This document shows positions 11,627 to 19,617 of a DNA stretch of 64,000 nt, in pieces. Below the pieces are notes generated by a model that saw only the letters and a list, made by a program, of their open reading frames with translations, did not search any database and had not been told where the DNA came from. The stretch comes from Chondromyces crocatus (GTDB lineage: Bacteria; Myxococcota_A; Polyangia; Polyangiales; Polyangiaceae). Numbering within the stretch: position 1 is the stretch's first letter; each line of letters begins with the position of its first letter. The stretch covers positions 1,240,001-1,304,000 of the forward strand of contig NZ_CP012159.1 of assembly GCF_001189295.1 (NCBI RefSeq). The letters run 5' to 3'. The translations under genes were made by a program, and so were the position numbers.

Positions 11627-12331
11627 ATGAAGGTCGAGATCTGGTCCGATGTCGCCTGCCCCTGGTGCTACATCGGCAAGCGGCGCTTCGAGCGCGCGCT
11701 GGCGCAGTTCGAGAACGGAGAGCAACTCCAGGTGAGCTGGCGCAGCTTCGAGCTTCAGCCGGACGCGCCCCAGGTGCGCGAAGAGAAGCTCGTGGCGCTG
11801 CTGGCGCGGAGCAAGGGCATGAGGCCCGAGCAAGCCGAGGCGCTCGTGGCGCACGTCGCGGAGGTCGGTCGCGAGGATGGGCTCACGCTGGACTTCGACC
11901 AGGTGCGGGGGGCGAACACGTTCCTCGCGCATCAGCTGATCCATCTGGCAGGGGCGCATGGGCTGCAGGATGCGGCGAAGGAGCGGCTGCTGCGCGCTTA
12001 CTTCAGCGAAGGGGCGGTGGTGAGCGAGCTGGAGACGCTGGTGCGGCTGGCGGTGGAGATCGGTCTCGACGAGGGGAGCGCGCGAGAGGCGCTCACGGGC
12101 GGCACGTTCGCGGAGGCGGTGCGCGCGGACGAGCAGGAGGCGCGGGAGCTGGGTGTGCGTGGGGTGCCGTTCTTCGTCCTCGATCGGCGGTATGCGGTCT
12201 CGGGGGCCCAGCCGGTGGAGGCGTTTCTGGAGGCACTCCGCGCGGCGTGGTCCGACGCGCACGAGCGCACGGAGGCGGGTGGTGAAGCGGGGGCTGCCTG
12301 CGGAGCCGACGGCTGCGACGGTCCTTCCTGA
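11627..12331 (+). CDS. DsbA-family oxidoreductase, FrnE-like
   Basis: A 234-residue thioredoxin-fold protein of the FrnE/DsbA group. MKVEIWSDVACPWCYIGKRR carries the CPWC redox site at residues 11-14, and the cis-Pro loop RGVPFFVLDRRYAVSGAQ is near residue 185. The tail CGADGCDGPS is typical of cytoplasmic FrnE-like proteins, where extra C-terminal cysteines are common. There is no signal peptide. ATG at 11627 is chosen because family members start MKVEIWSD; another ATG nine bases upstream is possible, and neither has a good Shine-Dalgarno. The next gene starts 10 bases after its stop. Confidence 0.92.
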   Translation: MKVEIWSDVACPWCYIGKRRFERALAQFENGEQLQVSWRSFELQPDAPQVREEKLVALLARSKGMRPEQAEALVAHVAEVGREDGLTLDFDQVRGANTFLAHQLIHLAGAHGLQDAAKERLLRAYFSEGAVVSELETLVRLAVEIGLDEGSAREALTGGTFAEAVRADEQEARELGVRGVPFFVLDRRYAVSGAQPVEAFLEALRAAWSDAHERTEAGGEAGAACGADGCDGPS

Positions 12332-12340
12332 GCGCGGTCG

Positions 12341-13915
12341 ATGTGCGCGCGCTTCTGGGACTGGACGAGGGCGTCACGGGGCGTCGAGGGCGCGCTGGTC
12401 GGCAGTGTGCTGGTCGGCAGCGTGCTGGTCGGCAGCGTGCTGGTCGGCTGCTCTCGGGAGACGGCGAGGGACGGTGAGGACAGGTCCGGCGGGTCGACCG
12501 TGGCGTCTGCACCGACATCGTGGTCGGGTGGCGGGGAGCGCAAGCGCGGCGAGTTCGCCAGCGCGTCGTCGGCGGGCGTGGTCGAGCGGCCGGGCGTCGG
12601 CGTGGCGCGTGTGCTGGTAGAGGGGATCGCGAGGCCGTCGACGCCGGCTTCGAGGGGCGCCGCGGCGTCTGCGTCTGCGGCGTCGCCACCGCCTTCGGGG
12701 TCGTCGTCGGCCTCGGCGCTCGCGTCGACGTCGTCGGCTCTCACGTCGGTCTCCGCGTCCTCCGCCACGACGGCGTCCTCGTCGTCGCTCGCAGCGCCGT
12801 CGGTGTCGCCGTCGGCGTCTCCATCCGGATCTACGTCGTCCTCCGTGGCCGCGTTGCTGGTGCCTTCGCCGTCGCTGTTGCCGGTCGCGCCGACGTCGCC
12901 CGTGCCGGTGGCGTCGGCGGGTCCGGGGGCGGCGCCGCGAGGGACGCCGTTCCAGGGGCTTCTCGGCGCTGCGTTCGACGCCATCGCGCAGGAGGCGATG
13001 GTGCTGGTCGGGGACACCGAGAGAAACACCTGGGCGGTGCGCGTCGACGCCGAGGGGCGGCCGCTCGGGTCACCGGTCGCCGTGAACCTGCCGCACGACC
13101 GTTTCTACCAGGACCAGATGGGCAGGGTCGGGGGCGCCTGGTTCGCGATGGCGGAGGACCTCGTTCGCCTTTCGGGCGCGCGAGCGGGGGAGCGTCTGCC
13201 CGATCTTGCGCCGCGCCGTTCTTTGCTCACCTCGGTGCTGGTCTCGGAGCCCGGGGCGCTGAGCGTCTTTGCGCTCGCCAACGCGGACGATGCGCTCGTG
13301 CGGGGCGCGCCGCCCGGCCTGGCGCGCGATGAGCTGGTGCTCACCGTGCGGTCCATCGACCCGGACGTGGGCCTGCGGGGTGAGCCGTCCGTGGTCGCCG
13401 ATTTCCTCGTCGACGGTGTGCCGCGGGTCCCGCTGCCGGTGCGGCTCGTGCCCGATGGTCTGGGCGGGGTGGTGGTCGTGGGGTCGAACAGCGCGCTCGA
13501 CTTCGTGGTGGCGCGGCGTGATGCCGCCGGGCGCTGGGGAACGCCGTGGGTCGCGGGGCCGAGCCTGCCCACCCTCCATGCCGTGTTCAGGGGTGAGGTG
13601 GCGGTGCTCGGGAGCCCGCCGGAGGCGCTCCTCGACGTGACGAGCGGGATGCGCACGCCCTTCGAGGCGGAGGCGCGGTCCCTGCTCTCGGCGAGCTTCG
13701 GGCCGCTGCTCGACGAGGGGCGCGTGCTGGATGGGCGCGGGGCGCTGTGCCGGCTGCCCGACGGGGTGCGCGAGCGGCTGTCACGCCATGGGTCCGCAGC
13801 AGGGCCGTGCGAGGGCGCGATCGCGACGGGGGTGCGGCGCGCGCTGCTGTTCTGTCGGGACGCGGTGGAGGGAGAGGGCCGTCTCGTGCTGACGGTGAGG
13901 GCCGTTCACTACTGA
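12341..13915 (+). CDS. Lipoprotein with low-complexity linker and possible beta-propeller-like domain
   Basis: A 524-residue predicted lipoprotein. The signal hydrophobic core is made of four copies of the pentapeptide LVGSV, ending in the lipobox LVGC near residue 37. Residues about 40-205 are an Ala/Ser/Thr/Pro linker of the kind that spans the envelope in myxobacteria. Residues about 205-524 form a beta-rich domain (repeated short strands such as LVGDTERNTWAVRVDAEGRP, and GGVVVVGSNSALDFVVARRD) that could be a propeller, but no family was recognised. It lies 10 bases after the FrnE-like gene, so the two are probably co-transcribed. Confidence 0.8.
   Translation: MCARFWDWTRASRGVEGALVGSVLVGSVLVGSVLVGCSRETARDGEDRSGGSTVASAPTSWSGGGERKRGEFASASSAGVVERPGVGVARVLVEGIARPSTPASRGAAASASAASPPPSGSSSASALASTSSALTSVSASSATTASSSSLAAPSVSPSASPSGSTSSSVAALLVPSPSLLPVAPTSPVPVASAGPGAAPRGTPFQGLLGAAFDAIAQEAMVLVGDTERNTWAVRVDAEGRPLGSPVAVNLPHDRFYQDQMGRVGGAWFAMAEDLVRLSGARAGERLPDLAPRRSLLTSVLVSEPGALSVFALANADDALVRGAPPGLARDELVLTVRSIDPDVGLRGEPSVVADFLVDGVPRVPLPVRLVPDGLGGVVVVGSNSALDFVVARRDAAGRWGTPWVAGPSLPTLHAVFRGEVAVLGSPPEALLDVTSGMRTPFEAEARSLLSASFGPLLDEGRVLDGRGALCRLPDGVRERLSRHGSAAGPCEGAIATGVRRALLFCRDAVEGEGRLVLTVRAVHY
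12395..12451 (+). repeat. 15-bp in-frame tandem repeat in a signal peptide
   Basis: Three full copies and one partial copy of CTGGTCGGCAGCGTG, with a single C/T difference in the first, encode the repeated LVGSV core of the lipoprotein signal. Copy-number change in steps of 15 bases would lengthen or shorten the hydrophobic core without shifting the frame. Confidence 0.9.
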
Positions 13916-14004
13916 TGGGACGGATGGGCAAAGAGATGGCGCCGTGGAGATGCGGTGTCGCGGCGTTCGCGGTGGGGAGATCTTGCGGGGAGGAGGGCTA
14001 GCGC

Positions 14005-15033
14005 ATGGCGACGCGTCGTGGGGCTTCATCGTCGAAGGCGTCCTCTCCGAAAGCTGCGTCGCCGCGCGGTGCGTCGTTCGATGCGAAGCTGGCGAGGATC
14101 CGGGCGCTGGAGGGGGAGCCCGCGGTGGTGGCGGCGGCAGAGCTGAAGCGGTTTCTCGGGGAAGCGAGCGGGTACCTGGTGGGTGAGGCGGCGCGGGTGG
14201 TGGCGGCGCTGGAGCTGAGCGCGCTTTCGGGGGATGTGGCGGACGCGGTGCTGCGGTTCGTGGCGGCGCCGGCGGAGGCGGACAAGGGGTGCTTCGGGAA
14301 GCGCGCGATGGTGGAGGCGCTGATGGCGCTGGATGCGTCGGCGCCCGAGGCGTACCTGGCAGGGCTGCGGCACGTGCAGAAGGAGCCGGCGTACGGGGGG
14401 CCGGTGGATACGGCGCCGTCCTTGCGGGGGATGTGCGCGCACGCGCTGGTGGAGATGGACTTCCGGTGGGCGGCGCTGGAGATCGCGCCGATGCTGCACG
14501 ATGCGGAGCCGGTGGCGCGGGTGGCGGCGGCCGAGGCGCTGGCGAGGACGGGGGAGGTGCTGTGCGCGGCGGCGCTGCACGTGAAGGTGCTGTCGGGGGA
14601 CGCGGAGCCGGAGGTGCTGGGGGCCTGTTACAAGGGGCTCCTGGCGCTGGATGCGCGGCGGTACGTGCCGCTGGTGGCGGAGGCCCTTCGGCAGGGGGAG
14701 GAGCTGGCGGCGATCGCGCTGGGGGAGTCGCGGTTGCCCGAGGCGCTGGGGGTGCTGGAAGAAGCGGTGGCGGGGGCGGCGACCGGGAAGGGGACGGGGC
14801 GGTTCCTGGAGGGGGTGATGCTGGGGGTGGCGCTCCTGCGGTCGGATGAGGGGAATGCGTTCCTGGTGCGGTGTGTGGCGGAGGGGTCGGAGGCGAAGGC
14901 TGCGGCGGCGCTGGGGGCACTGGCGCTGCACCGGCACGATGGGCGGCTGGTGGGGCACGCGCGGGAGGCGGTGGCGCAGCGGGGGTCGGCGAAGCTGCGG
15001 GGGGTGCTGGAGGAGAAGCTGGGGGCGGCGTGA
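14005..15033 (+). CDS. HEAT-repeat protein
   Basis: A 342-residue all-helical protein. After a Ser/Ala-rich, basic N-terminus (residues 1-28), helix pairs repeat at about 30-35 residues with the HEAT-type pattern (for example MLHDAEPVARVAAAEALART and LGALALHRHDGRLVGHAREA). Such repeats usually form protein-binding solenoids; no enzymatic motif is present. A strong GGGAGGAGGG lies 7 bases before the ATG at 14005. Third-position G is unusually frequent even for this window (long runs of GGCGGTGG), which distinguishes it from neighbouring genes. Partner unknown. Confidence 0.85.
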   Translation: MATRRGASSSKASSPKAASPRGASFDAKLARIRALEGEPAVVAAAELKRFLGEASGYLVGEAARVVAALELSALSGDVADAVLRFVAAPAEADKGCFGKRAMVEALMALDASAPEAYLAGLRHVQKEPAYGGPVDTAPSLRGMCAHALVEMDFRWAALEIAPMLHDAEPVARVAAAEALARTGEVLCAAALHVKVLSGDAEPEVLGACYKGLLALDARRYVPLVAEALRQGEELAAIALGESRLPEALGVLEEAVAGAATGKGTGRFLEGVMLGVALLRSDEGNAFLVRCVAEGSEAKAAAALGALALHRHDGRLVGHAREAVAQRGSAKLRGVLEEKLGAA

Positions 15034-15289
15034 GCGGCGGCGTGATGAGGGGGGTCAGGAGGGCGGCGTGAGCGCAGGCGTGGGGGATGGCGTGGCCGCC
15101 TCGGTGGGGCGTTGCGCGTCCAGAAACGGGTATTGCCTGCGCGAGTGAACGCGCGCCACGGAGGATGAAGGCACGGGGGAACGAGCACACGCTTCCTGTG
15201 TTCTCCTGTCTCTCGCTGCTTCCCTTGCTCCCGTCGTGGGCCGGTCGAGTTCGCGCAGTGATGCCCATCCGGATGAGTCGGGCATGCGC

Positions 15290-15537
15290 ACTCCGAGCTG
15301 GTGCTGCGCCTCTGGCGTGCAGCCTTTCAACGGCGCATTTCAGATCTGAATGTCGTTCGAGAGGGCGTCTGTGCAAATCACGAGAACCTGGTCCGCGGAG
15401 CGTGGCACAGGGGCTGCAATAGCCGTGGACAGCGCCGTACGGGTCCTAATCCCCCCCCAGGGCCTGTGTGGCGCGCTAACTCGCACGCCGTGAGTCCTCG
15501 TTCCCCCCCCCCCGAGGCCACGGCGTGCTCTTTTTTT
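15290..15537 (+). ncRNA. Candidate small RNA ending at a strong intrinsic terminator
   Basis: This is a low-confidence proposal. A textbook terminator ends at 15537, yet the nearest upstream gene stops about 450 bases earlier and the intervening sequence shows no convincing coding frame. Upstream of the terminator, CACAGG (about 15405) can pair with CCTGTG (about 15463), closing a structured loop, and an inverted pair at the terminator itself is clear. The 5' end is a guess. It might alternatively be the long 3' UTR of the HEAT-repeat gene. I do not recognise it as 6S, 4.5S, RNase P or tmRNA. Confidence 0.25.
15483..15537 (+). terminator. Intrinsic (rho-independent) terminator
   Basis: GCACGCCGTG at 15483-15492 pairs perfectly with CACGGCGTGC at 15519-15528; inside it CCTCG pairs with CGAGG around a run of eleven C. 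The stem is followed directly by TC and seven T. It is the clearest intrinsic terminator in the window and points rightward, ending about 50 bases before the truncated haemoglobin start. Confidence 0.85.
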
Positions 15538-15589
15538 GTCTGCCGTGCGGGGCTCCAGCGCGCGCCGAGACGCGCTAGACGAGCCGGTG

Positions 15590-15997
15590 ATGTCGGCGCC
15601 CGAGTCTCTGTTCAATCCCTTCGAGGCCATCGGCGGTGAGGCCGCGGTCCAGAAGCTGGTGGAGCACTTCTACGACGCGATGGAGCGGCTCGAACCCGAG
15701 CTGACCCGCCTCCACGAGTGCGACGAGCACGGCAAGATCTCGCGCGGGAGCCGGGACCGGTTCGCGCTGTTCTTGATGGGGTGGCTCGGTGGTCCCCAGC
15801 TCTACATGGAGCGCCACGGGCATCCGAGGTTGCGCATGCGTCACGCGCGGGTCCCGGTCGGGACGGGCATGCGCGACGCCTGGCTTCGCGCGATGAAGGT
15901 CGCCATGGACGAAGTCGGGGTGGAGGGAGAGCTGCGGGCGTTCCTCGAGCCCCGCTTCGCCGAAGTCGCCGACTTCCTGAGGAACCGGCCGGGCTGA
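15590..15997 (+). CDS. Truncated haemoglobin, group II
   Basis: A 135-residue 2-over-2 globin. It opens with FEAIGGEAAVQKLVEHFYDAM, the group II N-terminus, has LMGWLGGPQLYMERHGHPRL in the E-F region, and the proximal histidine in MRHARVPVGTGMRDAWL, where the Trp of DAW is the group II G8 residue. These haem proteins bind O2 and handle NO or peroxide in the cytoplasm. ATG at 15590 is chosen from homology; the frame is open some 54 bases further upstream but that segment overlaps the terminator. It stands alone, insulated from upstream transcription by that terminator. Confidence 0.93.
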   Translation: MSAPESLFNPFEAIGGEAAVQKLVEHFYDAMERLEPELTRLHECDEHGKISRGSRDRFALFLMGWLGGPQLYMERHGHPRLRMRHARVPVGTGMRDAWLRAMKVAMDEVGVEGELRAFLEPRFAEVADFLRNRPG

Positions 15998-16182
15998 CCT
16001 GCGTCGGCTTCGCCCGCCTTGCGGCCGATTCCCACGATGACGCAGGGGTCTGTCCCCGGTTTGCTCAGTCGGCGCGCGACGCGGACGGTGAGGTTGGCGC
16101 TCCGCGTTGTCACGTTGCGTCAAATCGATTGCGGAGGTGGTTCCGCTCCGTTAAGCACCCGCTGGCTGACGGAGCGCTGCGG

Positions 16183-16449
16183 ATGATCTCTCGACGAGTG
16201 CGGGTTGCGGAGTGGGCGAGTCCTGTCGGCGAGGCAGCAGAAGCCGCGGTCATGGCGAGGTGCGCTCCGATGGATGGGCGGCACTTGCAGGCCATCGCTG
16301 CACTCCGTGAGGAGCTCGAGCGGACGGTGGATGGGCGTGAGCGGCGCCGGTTCTCGCGGGCGCTGTGCGAGGCGACGGCGCGGCTCGGGGCGATGATCGA
16401 GGACGCGGCGCGTCTGCGTGCGTGCGAGGAGCGCGAGTACCTCGTGTAG
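16183..16449 (+). CDS. Possible small helical protein, unknown
   Basis: A possible 88-residue protein beginning ATG at 16183 (or an internal ATG at 16252). The last 60 residues (QAIAALREELERTVDGRERR and onward) read as two amphipathic helices with strong G/C third positions, which supports coding; the first 20 do not. No Shine-Dalgarno is evident and no family was recognised. An open frame on the other strand covers the same bases but looks less protein-like. Confidence 0.35.
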   Translation: MISRRVRVAEWASPVGEAAEAAVMARCAPMDGRHLQAIAALREELERTVDGRERRRFSRALCEATARLGAMIEDAARLRACEEREYLV

Positions 16450-16613
16450 TCTTCCCGCTGGTCGCGTTCCTGCGGGCGCGGGCGACAAACGCGGTCACGC
16501 CGGTGGGAGGGCCCTCGTGAAGGGATGTGTGCGGGGCAGCGTCTTGGGCTGCGCGTTCACATCCGTGACGAAGGCCTTCCTACCGGCGCGACGAGGCGGT
16601 GCCAGGGCGTGCG

Positions 16614-16901
16614 TCAGAGCCGTGTTCGATAGGCCGCCCGTCTGGTCATGGCGAGGACGGCCAGGAGCACGATGGCGCCCAGGATCGCCCAGAAGACTTC
16701 GACGGTGTAGCCGTCGATCGTGACGCCGAGGAGGGACGGGAGCCCCACCCAGCGCGCCAGCGACGTGCCGATCAGCGCGCCCAGGAAGCCCACCACGACG
16801 GAGCCGAGGAAGCCCCCCGCGCTGAAGCCGACGATCATCTGGGCAATCGCGCCGCACAGGGCGCCGACAAGGATGAGCAGCAGCAAACCGACCAGGGTCA
16901 T
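16614..16901 (-). CDS. GlsB/YeaQ/YmgE-family small membrane protein
   Basis: A 95-residue protein with three hydrophobic helices and the family's Gly pattern (GALCGAIAQMIVGFSAGGFL, then VVVGFLGALIGTSLARWVGL). Members, often labelled transglycosylase-associated, are stress-inducible inner-membrane proteins of unknown activity. ATG at 16901 is preferred because GGAGGA sits 5-6 bases upstream. Its own promoter must lie in the 136 bases between it and the 859-aa gene. The C-terminal tail TRRAAYRTRL is short and basic. Confidence 0.88.
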   Translation of the reverse strand: MTLVGLLLLILVGALCGAIAQMIVGFSAGGFLGSVVVGFLGALIGTSLARWVGLPSLLGVTIDGYTVEVFWAILGAIVLLAVLAMTRRAAYRTRL

Positions 16902-17037
16902 GATGTCCTCCGTCGAGAGGACTTTGCAGCGCATGTGCCAGCGGACGCCGCGATCCTTGTTCACATCGGTCGTGCGGAAGCCGCCCCCCAAGGCGGTGAG
17001 ACTGGCGGGGTTGGTCGGGTTTTCCAGGCTGGTGGGG

Positions 17038-19617
17038 TCACTCGTCCTCGACCCAGACGCGCGGATCGGTGGGTTTCGCGCCTGGGGGCTGGCCGACGAG
17101 GACCGGGCCCACCCAGAGGCGGTTGGCCATGCCGTCTTCTTTCTGGCCCTGGAGCCAGAGGCGCACGGTGCGCGGGCCCGGGCTGAGGTCGTCGCCGAGG
17201 CGGATGACGGCGCGGGCGATGCCGTCGACGCCGCGGCGGTCGGTGGCGGCTTCCCAGAGGGTGCCGCGGCCGAAGTCGCCCGTGCGGCCAGTGAGGATGC
17301 CTTCAGGGATGGTGATGCGGCGGAAGAAGGCGCCGAGGGTGGAGCCGGGTTTGGCGCCCTCGATGTCGTAGCGGACGCGGTAGGGGGCGTTGCCGCCCTG
17401 GGTGACCATGAAGAGGACGAGGTGCAGGGTCTCGCCCGGGTGCTGGTCGAACTTGAGGACCAGGGGGCGGGTGCCCGTGAGTTCGTAGACGTCGCGGCGA
17501 CGAACGATGGGGCCGCCGTCGGCGGGTGCCGCGTCCATGTACGCGGCGCCGGTGCTGCCGAGGCCCTGGATGGCGAGGTGGTGCTTGCCAGGTGAGAGGT
17601 CGAGCTTGAGGGTGCCCGCGAGGGCGGCGATGCGCTCTTCGGTGGCGGTCTCGCCATCGACGACGAGGGAGACTTGCTTGCCGAGGCGCGCACGCTCGGC
17701 GCGCCAGGTGACGACGACGCGGCCCGCGCGGTTGCCAGCGGCCTCGATGAGGGCGTGCTTGGGGTCGATGAGCGGGGTCCACGCGTCGCCGGGGTAGGCC
17801 TCGCCCGGTGACTGGTACGCGGGGGAGAGCAGGCGGCGGCGGACGGGGGCGTGCTCGGGGAGAAGGGGGCGCTCGGGGACGTCGCCAGGGCCGCGGGCGC
17901 CTTTGCCGACCTTCTCGATGCGGACCTGCTCGCGCAGGTCGGAGAAGCGGTCGTTGCGCTCCAGTTCGTCGAGGTTGGCGGCGCGGATGTCGGTCCACTC
18001 GCTGATGTCGAACGGGGCGTAGCGCCAGGTCTCGTCGTCCTGGAGCTGGACGCGGTAGGGGATGCGGTAGAGGGTTTCGAGGACGCCGGGTTCGAGGGTG
18101 CGGAGGCGGACGTGGGTGCGGGGGTCGCCGGTGAGTTCGATGCGCTCGGCGCCGGGGGGGACGCGGAGGATGGCCATGCGAGGGTCGGTGGCGTCGAAGC
18201 CTTCGGACCACCACTCGAAGCGGGAGCGCGGGAGCATGACCTGGAGCTTGGCGAACTCGCGCTCGCCAGGGCCCCAGCGGGCGACGAGGTTGGCTTCACC
18301 GGCCTCGACGTCGGCGCCGAGGTCGATCTCGGTGCGGAGGAGGATGCCGAGGAAGTCCTGGCCAGGGGCGATGCGGGCGACGACGGGCGCCTTGGGGTCG
18401 AGGTCGAGGTAGCGGACGATGCGGACGTCGGGCGGGGTCTCGACGCGGAGGCCTTCCGGGGTGGTGCGGTGGAGGATCTCGCCGATCTGGACGCTGGCCT
18501 GGTCGCGGGGGACGGCGAAGCGGACGCCGAAGTCGGGGCCGAGGGCGTCGATGATGACGCTGCGGATGTCCTCGCGCTGGAGGAGGACGACGGCGCGGCC
18601 TTCAGGGCCGAGGACGACGGGGGAGGGGGCGACGTAGCCGTCGGCGATGCGCACGGTGCGGCCTTCGGGACCTTCGAGGTGGAGTTCGGCAGGGCCGCGG
18701 AAGTTGAGGGCGGCGGCGTGGCGCTCGCCGACGACGAACTCGCTGGTGCCTCGGCCTTCGGCGCGGGGGTAGGGGGTGCGGAAGCGGCGGAGGAGGAGGC
18801 GCGAGACGGTGTAGTCCTTCTGCTCGATGCCGGCAGCTTCGAGGCGACGGGCCCAGGTGGTGAGCACGCGTTCGCGGGCGAGGTCGGGCAGGTCGGCGAA
18901 GCCGAGGGCGGAGACGTTGCGCACGACGCGCTGGCGTTCGTCGGCGTCGAGGCTCTGTTCGAAGACTTTGCGGAGGGCCTCGCCGCGCTGGTAGCGGCCT
19001 TCGAGGCGGGTGAGGACGGTGAGGCGCGGCAGGACGGGGGGGACGTTGTACGCGGGGCGCCCGTCGGGGCCGGGCGTGGTCGGCGCGGGCTTGGCGCGGA
19101 GGCGGAGGTGGCCACCGCGCGGGAGGGTGTCGCGGGTGACGACGAGGGACATGCGTGGGTCGGTGACGGGGCCGCCGCCGTTCGCGAGGCGGGCGGCGTA
19201 CTCGCTGCTGTCGGCGGGGCGATCGGGGTCGCAGCTGATGCGGCTCTCGAGGTCGAAGTCGTGGCGGGCGACCTGGTGGCCTTGCTCGTCGATGAAGGTG
19301 GCGGTGAAGCCGTAGGGGTAGCGGAGGGCGGAGTCGCAGGGGACGTCGTCCTGGGGTGGGAGTGCGGTCCAGGTGGTGACCTCGACGGCGTCGATCTCGA
19401 TGGGGACCTTGACGACGATGTCGCGGTCTTCGTCGACGTGGTAGGCGAGGATCTCGTCCTCGGCGGGCGGGGTGCGGCCGACGCTGAGCGGGTTCTCGTC
19501 GATGTTGGCGAGGCCGAGGGCGACGACGGCGATGAAGGTGAGGGCGACGACCCAGCGCGGGTTGCCGACGCGGGTGGCGATGGAGCGGTGCTTGGCGGTG
19601 AAGCGACCGACGTTCAC
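17038..19617 (-). CDS. Large membrane-anchored protein coupled to the PgsC-like gene
   Basis: An 859-residue protein with a basic cytoplasmic start and one transmembrane helix at about residues 22-40 (WVVALTFIAVVALGLANI), the rest predicted outside. The exported part is rich in beta strands and contains repeated jelly-roll-like segments such as LSPGKHHLAIQGLGSTGAAY and GPRTVRLWLQGQ, suggesting several Ig- or CBM-like modules; no family was identified. Its ATG overlaps the stop of the PgsC-like gene (ATGA), so the two are translationally coupled and likely form a complex. Whether it binds or guides an exported polymer is inference. Confidence 0.8.
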   Translation of the reverse strand: MNVGRFTAKHRSIATRVGNPRWVVALTFIAVVALGLANIDENPLSVGRTPPAEDEILAYHVDEDRDIVVKVPIEIDAVEVTTWTALPPQDDVPCDSALRYPYGFTATFIDEQGHQVARHDFDLESRISCDPDRPADSSEYAARLANGGGPVTDPRMSLVVTRDTLPRGGHLRLRAKPAPTTPGPDGRPAYNVPPVLPRLTVLTRLEGRYQRGEALRKVFEQSLDADERQRVVRNVSALGFADLPDLARERVLTTWARRLEAAGIEQKDYTVSRLLLRRFRTPYPRAEGRGTSEFVVGERHAAALNFRGPAELHLEGPEGRTVRIADGYVAPSPVVLGPEGRAVVLLQREDIRSVIIDALGPDFGVRFAVPRDQASVQIGEILHRTTPEGLRVETPPDVRIVRYLDLDPKAPVVARIAPGQDFLGILLRTEIDLGADVEAGEANLVARWGPGEREFAKLQVMLPRSRFEWWSEGFDATDPRMAILRVPPGAERIELTGDPRTHVRLRTLEPGVLETLYRIPYRVQLQDDETWRYAPFDISEWTDIRAANLDELERNDRFSDLREQVRIEKVGKGARGPGDVPERPLLPEHAPVRRRLLSPAYQSPGEAYPGDAWTPLIDPKHALIEAAGNRAGRVVVTWRAERARLGKQVSLVVDGETATEERIAALAGTLKLDLSPGKHHLAIQGLGSTGAAYMDAAPADGGPIVRRRDVYELTGTRPLVLKFDQHPGETLHLVLFMVTQGGNAPYRVRYDIEGAKPGSTLGAFFRRITIPEGILTGRTGDFGRGTLWEAATDRRGVDGIARAVIRLGDDLSPGPRTVRLWLQGQKEDGMANRLWVGPVLVGQPPGAKPTDPRVWVEDE

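Noticed and set aside
15290-15537. 6S, 4.5S or tmRNA
   Set aside because: No characteristic conserved segments or tRNA-like ends could be matched; kept only as an unidentified candidate RNA.
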